This document shows, in pieces, positions 24,250-34,800 of a stretch of 52,018 nt of DNA. The first letter of the stretch is position 1. Each line of letters begins with the position of its first letter. A program made the translations under genes and the position numbers. The notes under the pieces were generated by a model, which worked only from the letters and a program-made list of their open reading frames with translations, was not told the origin of the DNA and did not search any database. Source of the DNA: Phoronis australis (lineage: Eukaryota; Phoronida; Phoronidae); the NCBI GenBank assembly GCA_002633005.1, contig NMRA01000858.1:66244-118261 (forward strand). Reading direction: 5' to 3'.

Positions 24250-26194
24250 AATTCACAGAACGCTCTCGCGGGTTGATTGCTCAGTGTGCGGAAGAAACGG
24301 GAAACTTATCTAAAGCACTCGAGGATGACAAAAGAAATATGACAGATTGCCAGTGCTAGTTTCAGGAATTCGGCCTACATTAGATGACGTTGGTTGTGTT
24401 TATACTTCATCAACTTGATTAAGGTAAGCTTATTAACAACTACACACTCTGCATGGATTTACAGGGAGGGACGACTCCTAACGACTTCATGTACAAATAT
24501 TAAAGATTCAGTTCGGCCTTGCTATTACGAGTGTAAATCTTAAGCAACAGATATGTTGCTACATGGCTATTGTAAAGCAGAAAACGTTGTGTAGCTGTCC
24601 CAGGGAGCGGTCAAAAGCTGCTTTCTGCATTTTCAGCCGCAGGAGAAATGTTACCCACCCTGTACAAAGTATTAGGAAATCTATTTTAATCTTTGTTAAT
24701 CCCCGAGTAGTAGTAGCAGTTTGTCTAAACACCAAAAGTGACGTAGTGTCGAGAAAAGGCGGATTTGTTCTCTTCTAACTGGCATTGGTCGTTTTCCCAA
24801 GATGATCGGATGACGTGGGGTTATTTTCTTAGTCACATGTTCAACCCCTTAACAACGCATTTTATATAGTACTGATCAGAACACATGCGCAACTGAACCG
24901 GTACTTGTTGCCATTGCAGGATCCCCAAGGTGAGTTCTATTTTCATGCTCTCAGTGTCTTGTAAAATCGTGCTCCATGGCAGAAAACGGAATCGTTACTG
25001 AAAGAGATCGATAACTGAAACGCAACATGTTCCACCGTAATCAGTATTTGCAAAACTGTTACTGTAGCGAAAGGCAATTACCTTGCACTCGTTCTCCTTT
25101 CGTTTCAACACTTACATGCATTGTGGATACCTGTACCGCGCATTTGAATTAGTCATGAGTAATGCCAACGTCTTCCTGTTAATAAAAGCTCGTAAGGAAC
25201 AAAAATCCTAGAAATTCCACAGGAAAAGCGTGATTTTACCTCTCTACACATAATTCTTTATTCGACAGAAGCGCTGGTATAAGTTCCGCGGACACGCACC
25301 AGGACGATCTAACAGTAATAGGATTTATATTCGCTAACTGCGAAGCCATACCGAAGCTAGTTTACGGTGAAACAACACGTGAGGGTGAGATAAAAAGGTC
25401 ATATATTTAACGACAAACTAAACTACTACAGATATGGATAATTACAAACGTTATATAATATGTTGAGCTGTAAAGGTGGTTGACAATCTGCTACAGATGC
25501 AGCAGAAGGATGCATCCGCCCAATAATTACACCATCAGAGATTTCACTGATCGCATTTTCTGACACGAAATTCATATTTTCCAACTGTTTTTGTTCGTTT
25601 GTTTGTTTGTGCTTGGGTATCAAATTGTCACTTTAGATCATGCACATGCCGACACGAGTTCTTGTACACTCTTTGAAGTCTTTTACGGCACTCTCAAATC
25701 ACTGTTCGAAATTGTGACGTCAATTTTCACGCTGCGCTTCACGATTCATTTGTAAAGTTGACTCACAACAAATCATTCGTTCACAGTTTTTCTCAATTTC
25801 CTGATCTGTTTCCTCAATATCTTCGATAACTGATCATAGCTGGAGTTCCTAAGGTTACCTAGGAACGTTTTGGGCATTTGGGAACTTAAACTTGTTTTAC
25901 TTTTATCACTTGTTTTGTCTTTACTGATGACGAATTTGTGTTACTCATGGGGAATTCAAACCGCGGGTTATTGATTTATCATAACATGAACCGCAATTGC
26001 CTCAAACTCACGTTGTCTAATTTATAATCGTTACACAATAAGCGCCATTTTCAGATCGTTGATTAAAACTCTTTCTTTGAATAACAACTAACATTAATTA
26101 GAAATCATATCTTGACAATCTTTCAGTCGTCTACCATCGAGTGCTGGTTTTGTGAATCGGCATATGCAGTGCTAAAAGGGAAGTTTACAGAGTC
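24250..26194. promoter_or_regulatory. Divergent intergenic region between the two HIUase genes
   Basis: These 1,945 bases separate the start codons of the head-to-head paralogs and must hold both 5'UTRs and promoters unless further 5' exons exist. I see no clear TATA box, CpG-rich stretch or other gene. Reading frames inside are short and unconvincing. Confidence 0.45.
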
Positions 26195-29100
26195 ATGATA
26201 CGACAAATTTTGTTCTTCGCGGTGGGCTTTTTCGGGGCAGGTAATCTTTTGTTTTAATGCATTTATCTTAATACATTTTGTAGATTTCTGTTGTCCGAGG
26301 CTGTGTTTACAAACCCATTACTGTGGTGCACGTTTTATTACCACATATTAGGGAGGGGTCATCCTTCACTTCCTCACCGCTACACTGAGTAAATTTCACT
26401 TGGATCGTCTTCATGGAAAATCTGTCAACTTATGGAATATAGTGAACTGAAACGTAATCGCGCATGTGGAATCAGAAGTTGCATGTCTTTAAAAAGATAC
26501 CAAATTCGGTTTTGGCCTATTAACAAAATTGAAAAGCGAGATTGCTATCTAGTTCTCTGGAAACAAAATAATGCTTTCTGACCCTCGATAACCTTTAAAA
26601 GTTGAGAACAAAATCTGAAAAAAAAACTCCTTTCAAAGTCTCCTCAACGAACAAACGTGGCGTACGCTTCATAAGCGAGTTGGCGACAACTGTTGACCAC
26701 TTGCAAAGAACAAATTATACGTTTTTAGTTGAATCCTGCGTTAATCATTCAAGTGAGACGCCAATGATGACGAAAGGGGACAAACAAGTAGGGTGTTGGG
26801 TTTGATGATATGGATTGCACAAAGTAATGTATAAGACACAGTTGCTTATAGAAGGCCATCACTGCGGTATAATCAGTGGAGGATCTACCGTGAAACTTAA
26901 TGAAGCCTAAATCAGCTTCAGAAGAACCCTCAGTGCTGGCCGGGTCCCCAGTTGACCGTCAGCTTAGGACACCATCATAAAGGCTGTCCCGCAACGTAGG
27001 AAGACAGAGTGCACATGCACGCAGAGCGTTTTGAAACTGGTGCAGGAACGTTGAGCTAAGCGTGGCGACCGGGGGATTGCGGAAAGGTGTGGCGACAGGG
27101 AAAGAAGGTTTTCCTAGTCACGAGAAACCCTCGTGACTGATGAAGCTTCAGGGCCCAAGAATATGGATCTGCCACTGGATATATTCCGTACATCGGTATG
27201 CCATGCGGCTGGCAAAACACGGCTCATGACACCGAGAACGTCTACGAGTTCAGTTTCAGTTTGACTTGAAAGCACCATGACGACCGTTCAGAGAGGTCGT
27301 AACAAGGGTTTGCTTTTTGCCGTGCTGTGCAGAGTACAACGCCCCTTCTCAGCCGAAATAAATGACTGTTCAATCCTAGTTTACACTTGATGACCCCACC
27401 ATTAAAACTATAAGTTCGAGTTAGAACTCGAAATCTCGAGTTTTTACTCCGTTGTTGTGAATTTATATCAGACACTAGTCTGCGTAAACCATAATATACT
27501 CAAGTGCAGATCAATAGACGTTTGTTTCGTAATAAAGTAGAATGGAAAATGTCAAAATTAATTTTGAGTTTAAGTTCTAAGATTTTACCCCGGCCGAGCG
27601 CAGAGCTGCGTTCCGTAGACGCAAGACACTCGCGAACAGTGCCAGTGCGATCATGCGCTCGTCTTGAAAGCCATGGGTAGAGATATCTCGCGAATGCTTG
27701 AGTGATCATGCGTTTTCGCGTGTCGTTTGCTTCTACGGAACACAGTCCACTCTTGGCAAGCCTCTACGAATCCATAACACAATTATAGCTGTCCCCGCAC
27801 AAATCGGTCCCGTTTAATCGGACTCACTCTTTGTTTTTATCGTTGCAACTCTCAAACAGGTAGAGTATCGCAATGTCTCAGTGACTCTCCCCACTTTAAG
27901 TCTAAATTTAGACCGCGCTTTGTCCTAAAATGAGGCTAAAATGAATACGCACCGCTTCAAGTACAAATTCTGACGGCGACTGGGTCGAGTCTTGCATTAG
28001 TATCTCATCCTGACCTACCAGATGCATCTCGGAGGATTAATCAATCGGGTTAACGAGCTAGTCGGCTGCTCTTGAACAACTTTAATATGAGATAAATGTT
28101 GACGTGACTACTTGGGTGCGCGTCGGCGAGTAATTAGGAACTATTTGTTGTTAACGGAACTGGGGCAATTATTGTAGAATAGACGATAATTAAAGCGCGG
28201 AGAATTGATTACGCAATTAGGCATTTCGTGACAAGAAACCACTAGACCATGGATTCTTTTCATAAAGCCGGTCACAACAACGAGGATCGTGGGAGCATTA
28301 TTGCAATTGCAATCGTTTGCGTTTTTTAGAAGAACGAAAACTTTGCAACTGACGTAAAGTTAGTAAATGTGTCCTCTTCAGCCTTAACGACCGCCATCAC
28401 GAACCGCCGATAAAACGCACTTCGAGATGTAGGATGTTCATAATGGATACGTGGAGTTGTTTATAGTTTAAATTAAATTCTAACATTCAGTTCACCGTAT
28501 CGAGAGAGGCCGTTCTATTCCGATGTAATTAAATATTGATTTTTCATTGACGGGACCTGGAGCAACAACTAACAAGACGTTACCAACAAGGACAACAAAA
28601 TCACCACAGACTCAGGAAAATGCTTTTTAGTTAGACTGTATTGGGGTTTGCCAACTCTAAAATTGCTAATTCGAAAATGGCGCACTTGCCCATTGCACGT
28701 GACTTCATTTGGTAACAGAGAATCCTATCACGGTAAGGAATGTTATGGGACCAATTTTATGAAAGTAAAAAGGCTAATTTGTTTTTAGATAGGTAAACTG
28801 GGCGAAATGCTGCATTGATATAAGGATTTCTTTTCTGACCGCACAAGACACAATGTTGAGGGGGGGGGGGTTGCTGGGGCACCACCGCGGAAACCGAGGC
28901 ATAACGACATGATATGATCGTTGTCTTGCAGCAGTCACTTCTGCATACCACCCGCTGACAACTCACATACTGGACAACTCACGTGGGTTGCCAGGCGACA
29001 ATGTGACGGTACAATTGTTCCAATATAACTCGACAGAAGACTCGTGGACCATGCTAGCTTCAAAGTAAGTAATAAAACACGATATCCTTCCATATTGGTA

Positions 29101-31421
29101 AATTTAAATGTTTATAGCTCTTTCTTATTACTAGCTATTTCTTGAATACCACAATGACGTATGCAAGGAGTAGGATCATTCTATACGCTGTTCTTTTAAA
29201 CAGTGGAGCGGTAGAAAATATCATTTTGGTTTAGACCTCAACGATTCATCATATCATGTCACCAACGTTCTTGTAGTTTAACCGACTCGAATGGCCGCCA
29301 AGGATTCCTGACGGAAAGTACCTTCCACCAAGGAACTTATAAACTTGTATTCATGGTGGAAGACTATTTCAAGCGCCTCAATCAGAAAACTTTCTATCCA
29401 TACATTGAAGTAAGTACCACATCTATCCATTGTTCTATGATATGACAACAAGACTACTTTCACATAATTTAATCATATTAAAGTGTTACAAAACACCAAT
29501 TTTCGAGACTTGGGATCGGCATTTAGACTAAACTGAAATTCTGAAAGATGCTGCTGCAAGAATCTATTTAGCAGCTGGCTTGTTATTGCCTATCTCGTGT
29601 GATGTTCAAGCGTGAACGCGCTCTTTATTTTTTTATCCGGTAAAAATATTCTGTTGTTTGCTCGCCACAGTTTCGGGATGTCATTAAAAACGCAATTGTG
29701 AGGCGAATGGCTTGTCATACAGTAGGCACGCAGTTTAACTAAATTTAACATAAATTGCATGTATAGGAATTGTCTGCTAATTCCACATGGAGCATTCACT
29801 GATTTTTTTCATAACTATAAATTTCGCCAATCATACTAAAGGTATTCTATACATATTGGAATGCCGTTGTAAAACAGAGATCCCGGAATCGAAAACAGAC
29901 TCCCGCACCTTCAAAACAGCTAAGCAGCCCGAAAAACACGAGCCCCGACCATCAAAACACGAACCCCGGCTTTTAAAACACGAACCCCAGCGTTTAAAAC
30001 AGGAGCCCCGGGAATCGAACAAGCAACCTGACAATTTTTCAGTAGCCTCAAAATTTTAGTAAAAGCATCTTCAAGTACTTTCCAATGATTTTTTTGCATT
30101 TGTTTGTTAAAAGTTGTCAGTAATAAAACATAACTTATATTATATTGATTTTCTGAGACATCTAAAATGTTTTGTACATGCTAGAACATAGTTTTTGCTG
30201 AGCTCATTTGCCACTGCCTTGCTGTCTTTACTATTGACGAGTTCGTATTTCCCATGAAGAATTTTAACACGTGATATTCGAGGGNCTTAAACGATGTCAG
30301 TAGCCTCAAAATTTTAGTAAAAGCATCTTCAAGTACTTTCCAATGATTTTTTTGCATTTGTTTGTTAAAAGTTGTCAGTAATAAAACATAACTTATATTA
30401 TATTGATTTTCTGAGACATCTAAAATGTTTTGTACATGCTAGAACATAGTTTTTGCTGAGCTCATTTGCCACTGCCTTGCTGTCTTTACTATTGACGAGT
30501 TCGTATTTCCCATGAAGAATTTTAACACGTGATATTCGAGGGAGGTATCAACAATTGGTCGGTCTACGAAACCCCTTGCCCGGAGTTCAAAACCAGTCGG
30601 CTGGAGTTCAAAACCAAATGGGCGGCGCCAGATAAACTAGACAAAGAGTTGTAAGTTTAACAAGTTTAATTCACAGCCGACAACACAACGAGGTCGAACC
30701 GGAAAAGCTCTCCCCAAACACAGTCGTACGAATAACAATGCAATGGCGCGGTGATCAAACGTACGCGTTGTCCGGACTTCAAAACGTAATGGCCTCACCC
30801 TTAAAAACTAACGGGCATGTAGTTTTTAAGTCCGACCGATTGTCGATTTCCCTCTTTGATTCTATGCCACCGCAGGCCATACAGGTATCGCCGCGTTATC
30901 TCAAAACAGTAGTGACCCAAAAGGTGGGGGGAGGGGGTGGGCCACACACCATACCTGCAATTTATTCGCTCCCAGAGAGCGGGCATCTTGCATGCGATTC
31001 CAAGCTTCATGGACGCCACGAAGTGTACTATATTCGCACTGCCGAACAAACGCCGTGTTTGATCAATGCGTACTTCATTGTGAAGGTATTCGCAGGATTT
31101 TTGACAGACGCGTGAATGGACACGCCTACACGAAATTGTATGCAAATTTCAAGTTCGGAGCAGTCCCTTAAAATAAATTTTAATAATAATGATGATGATG
31201 ACGATGATAGTAATGATAATAATTAGCAATTACTTTATTTGGGTCACTGATCCCTCAGCTAGTAAGTGGTAGATTTACAATTACCGTTACAATTATATGT
31301 GGAGTTTTCACATTTTCTTCTTTCATTTCAGAATGCATTCATTATCAAAGATTCCAGTCAACACTATCACGTCCCCATTCTTCTCAGTCCCTATGGAATG
31401 ACCACCTACAGAGGGAGTTAG
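26195..31421 (+). CDS. Secreted 5-hydroxyisourate hydrolase / transthyretin-like protein (133 aa, 4 exons)
   Basis: Exons 26195-26240, 28932-29064, 29277-29409 and 31332-31421 join in phases 1, 2, 0 to 402 nt, with GT-AG borders throughout. Exon 1 is a signal peptide: MIRQ, a hydrophobic core, then G-A-A. Family landmarks are LTTHILD (24-30), LTDSNGR (61-67), HYHVP (115-119) and C-terminal Y130-R-G-S. By family knowledge H27, R67, H117 and the YRGS tail mark a catalytic HIUase; transthyretin and nematode TTR-like proteins lack YRGS. N39-V-T, N48-S-T and N60-L-T are glycosylation sequons, consistent with secretion. Introns fall as in the paralog at 15297-24249. A signal peptide ending at exon 1 also matches the vertebrate transthyretin gene plan. 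No peroxisomal signal is visible. An extracellular role is inferred. Confidence 0.9.
26491..26780 (+). repeat. Dispersed repeat, copy 1
   Basis: The stretch beginning GATACCAAATTCGGTTTTGG and ending CCAATGATGACGAAAGG aligns along its length with 33167-33440, roughly 75% by eye. It lies in intron 1 of the secreted HIUase gene. Confidence 0.7.
27116..27138. repeat. Short perfect hairpin
   Basis: AGTCACGAG and CTCGTGACT are perfect inverted 9-mers around a 5-base loop (AAACC), in a GC-richer stretch (26880-27240) of intron 1 of the secreted HIUase gene. Confidence 0.6.
27240..28859. other. Intron 1 of the secreted HIUase gene, no further gene seen
   Basis: No exon-like frame with splice sites and no RNA gene were recognised. 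A poly-G run of about 11 bases sits near 28860-28870. Confidence 0.5.
28921..28934 (+). promoter_or_regulatory. Tandem NAGNAG splice acceptor of secreted-HIUase exon 2
   Basis: The acceptor reads TTGCAGCAG. Use of either AG keeps the frame after the phase-1 exon 1, giving Ala-Val or Val alone at the signal-peptide junction. A run of G lies about 60 bases upstream (28860-28870). Confidence 0.6.
29871..30017 (+). repeat. Seven tandem copies of a 21-bp unit (intron 3 of secreted HIUase)
   Basis: Units begin AAAACA and carry a CCCCG-like centre every 21 bases; the clearest are AAAACACGAACCCCGGCTTTT-type copies at 29934-30017. Because 21 is a multiple of three, one plus-strand frame stays open and spells a heptapeptide repeat of the form KHEPRxx. 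Confidence 0.85.
30040..30542. repeat. Exact 245-bp duplication around an ambiguous base (likely assembly join)
   Basis: 30040-30284 and 30298-30542 appear identical base for base. An N at 30285 and 12 bases lie between them. A perfect duplicate on both sides of an N is typical of two contig ends that overlap but were not merged. It lies in intron 3 of the secreted HIUase gene and does not touch an exon. Confidence 0.9.
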
Positions 31422-31678
31422 TGTCAACCTTGGAAATGACCAAGCGTCTGCTAGGTGGCGTCAGTAAAACGTTAATTAATAATATTTTTTTAGAAAAAGT
31501 ATAGACCCATACGACCCCAATGTGAAGTTGGGTACATATCGGAATTAAGCGAGCAGGCATAAATGCGAAACATATGAGTAAAACCATGAAGCAACTTTGT
31601 AGCTTGTGAGAGAAGCTTAGGTTTTTGGTAGCGAAAGGATAGATATTGATATGTATGCAGGTTTAACAAAAAAATCTA

Positions 31679-31684
31679 AATAAA
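31679..31684 (+). promoter_or_regulatory. Possible polyadenylation signal of the secreted HIUase gene
   Basis: AATAAA occurs 258 nt after the TAG stop at 31419-31421 and before the convergent gene's stop at 31879. The placement is plausible; the hexamer in A/T-rich DNA is weak evidence on its own. Confidence 0.35.
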
Positions 31685-31878
31685 TTATAAATGAAAAGAC
31701 AGGAAATGAACAAAAGGCTCACAGAAAACTCCAATAAACAAGGAGCATCCGCCGGTACTAGTAAGGCTTGTGAAGTATATAAGGTAATGTTAATTAAAAT
31801 GGTACAATATCCGAAATAAATTGTTAGTATTCTAAATACAGTTTCTCTCTCGAAATCATCTCATACATAAAACTGGTA

Positions 31879-34800
31879 TTAACCGACTTCGTTGTCTCCA
31901 TGGCATGTTTCTGATTTTTCACAAGGTGGCGCTTCATCGGCTTCGCATCTTGTCAGAGTTACTGCTGCAACATAAAACAACACAAGAACCAGCGCATTAC
32001 TATTTACGCATTCTCTTTCGATGTCAGGATATTAAAAAAAGCTTTCGCATTTGAGAGGGTCTCACGACAAAAAGGGAAAGACCAACTAGTCTGTTATTTT
32101 CGAGTGAATTTAAGTTTATGCACAAAAGTAAAATCGTTTATTGTAACTTTGAACTAATCATTATGTTATCAAAAGCGCGTACCGTCTCCGTCTGGCGTTG
32201 GATCCGGGAGTGATGAATACGGTGGTGGTGGAGCCTGGATTGTTGACGTATCTGTCGTGATCTCAACAACACCGTCACTCGCGTTATTCTACAAAACACA
32301 TGGATATATGTCAGGGGACCTACAGTGAATTGGTTCGTGCAAATCCTTCGTTATTGCTCCAAATTATCTTTTCCTGCATCATTGCGTTATATGGCGTTCC
32401 GTACATCTATGACTTCTGAGGAAAAATATCACGCAGTACCGTGTGTTTGAGCTTGACTTGCTCAATACAAAGTGGTAGATCTTCGTGTGATTTCAATTCA
32501 ACATTAAAGCCTCCATTAACAGTCTTCCGTTAAAGAAAAAAAACTTTTGACTACGATCAGTTGAAGCGGCAGCGTTTTGTGTCCAAACAAAGTTTTGATT
32601 CAGGCCACTTTCCGTATGAAATTGATCTCAAATTGTTCCTTAGTGAAAATAGGGGTGATTTGGGGCGTGGAATTTTTATGAGCTTGGTAGGCTGAAGAAA
32701 TCACTAAGTCCCACTTGTTTCCGAGCTCAGCGATCACTTTTAAAACTAGTAAGAAACAAGACAAGACAAATTTTATGACAGCAAGTAGGCCTAAATCAAA
32801 AGTTGTTTTTTGACAAAAAGCTGGGTTTAACGCCATTTTAACAATGATCGCAACATGCTCCTTACTCAGACAAAAAGTGATTTCTGGTCTTAGACAGGAG
32901 TACGTCACTACAAGAGACCAGGGTCGGCGCATGAGTCACCGTAACGAGCCAAATTAGCCGAGACTGGTCCAAAGCAATGACCAGCCGTCAGTTCTTTCCA
33001 AGCCTAGAAATCCCCCAAATATTACCAGAAAAACACGAGACCAGTGTCACAGTTGTAAGTGGTCAAAGTTTACGTAATAAAATGGCAAAAGACACAAAAA
33101 CGCCCAATTTAAAACTTGCAGACAATCAAGGCAATTTATAAGTGAAGCTTGGTAAGCGAAACCCTTAAAAGGATACCAAACCCAGTTTTGACCTATTAAC
33201 ACATACTAAAAACGACTTTCCTATCCAGTTCTCTGAAACAAAACAATGTTCTGTAACCCTCGACAACCCTCAAAACGTTAGAGGAAAATTTGAAAACTCC
33301 TTTAAAAGTCTACTAAACGGGCAAGCATGACGTACGCTTGAGCGCATTACGTGGCAACTGTGGGAAAAGACCGCCCACCGAATTTTTAGCTGATTCCTGC
33401 TTTTATCTTACAAGATTGACTCCAATGATGGCTTAGCAAGTGGCAGAACAAGGAAATCATCAAAACAGGGTTTAGTATACTTTAAACTTCAAAAAGGCAT
33501 TATTTAAGACATACTAGACCAACAAATTGTGCTAATGTGAATGACGTTTGTGGTCTAAGTGTAACGCTACTCACTTCACCAGACGTACTTGTCAACACGT
33601 TGTAAAAGGCTACTTCGGTGTATGGCGGAGGGCCATCGTCTGTCGGTGGAGTGTCCGTAACTGGGGCTGCTGTAGATATCTCTTGTTGAATACTGCGACT
33701 GCGAGTTCCTAAATGGTGACTATTCATAATCAAGCATTCCTAGTGCTCACTACCAAACGGGTTAGTGATCGGCAATATAAGCAGCCAAAACAAAAGAGTA
33801 GTACCGGGAATTGAAAATATTTTCCTTTCCGGAATTCTAAAAGTATACCGGAGGGTGGGAGGAGCACATCATGAAAAATAAAGCAAAACATCAGGTTTTC
33901 TAATGGACATCTAAATATCTCGATCGACAACTGAGAACTGTATAAGTGACCAGAAGAATGACTACGGTGAATAACGCATTTAACGATACTTTTCATTTTT
34001 GGAAACGCTACAAATCCTTATAGAGTCTTAGAATTTATAAGTACCGCGTGGCTCAGCCTAAAGGTACGTGGGCCCAATTGCGCCTTGAGGGAGTTTTTAC
34101 GGAAAAAATCCGGGTACTCGCACAAATGAGACATTTCTTGCAGATATTGAGTGGCAATGAGTTCGACGTTCAAAAACATGCAAACAAATAACCTGAAAGA
34201 CATTGGTACGGTGAGCCCGGGCACCACTGGGTAACATTCATCGAGGCTCATTTTCATTAAAAGTCACGAGAATAGGAGATATACCCTTACATACTTGTTT
34301 GCGGTCTGTTGCGGAAGTGTTCCAAGTCTTGTCGCGTAATACGAGACGGATTCAATCGAAGGCTTTTCGATTTGTAAGTTCTCCAAATGTTGATAATCGA
34401 GCTGAGACAACACATGCCTATGAAAGCACCACCTACTGCGGGACCTAGCCAACGCCAGGGATTGCTGGACGACTCTAAAGAGAATATTTGATGGGTTGTC
34501 ACGGTAAATAAGTTTCCCAGGTAACGAAGTTTCGCTAGTGACTAAGTTTCCCTGGCAAATAAGTTTTCCTGGTGAACACGTTTCCATGGTAAACGAGTTT
34601 CCCAGTAAGTACAAATTCCCTGAAAAGTGAGAGCTAGGTCAAAGATGGGTATTCGTAAGTTAGTAACTTATATTTTATTTATTATTAATTTGATGCAAAA
34701 CCAAACCACTGCAGTAAATGATACTTGCAAATACTGACTTACTCAAATGAAATTTTTTTTACATATCCTAGAATGCAGAGAAAAGTTACGCAAGCGCAAG

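Noticed and set aside
30040-30542. Biological tandem duplication
   Set aside because: Exact identity around an N base fits an assembly join better than a real duplication.
30738-31115. 125-codon plus-strand open frame in HIUase intron 3, with an overlapping minus-strand frame
   Set aside because: Open frames on both strands point to composition rather than coding, and no family resemblance or splice structure was seen.
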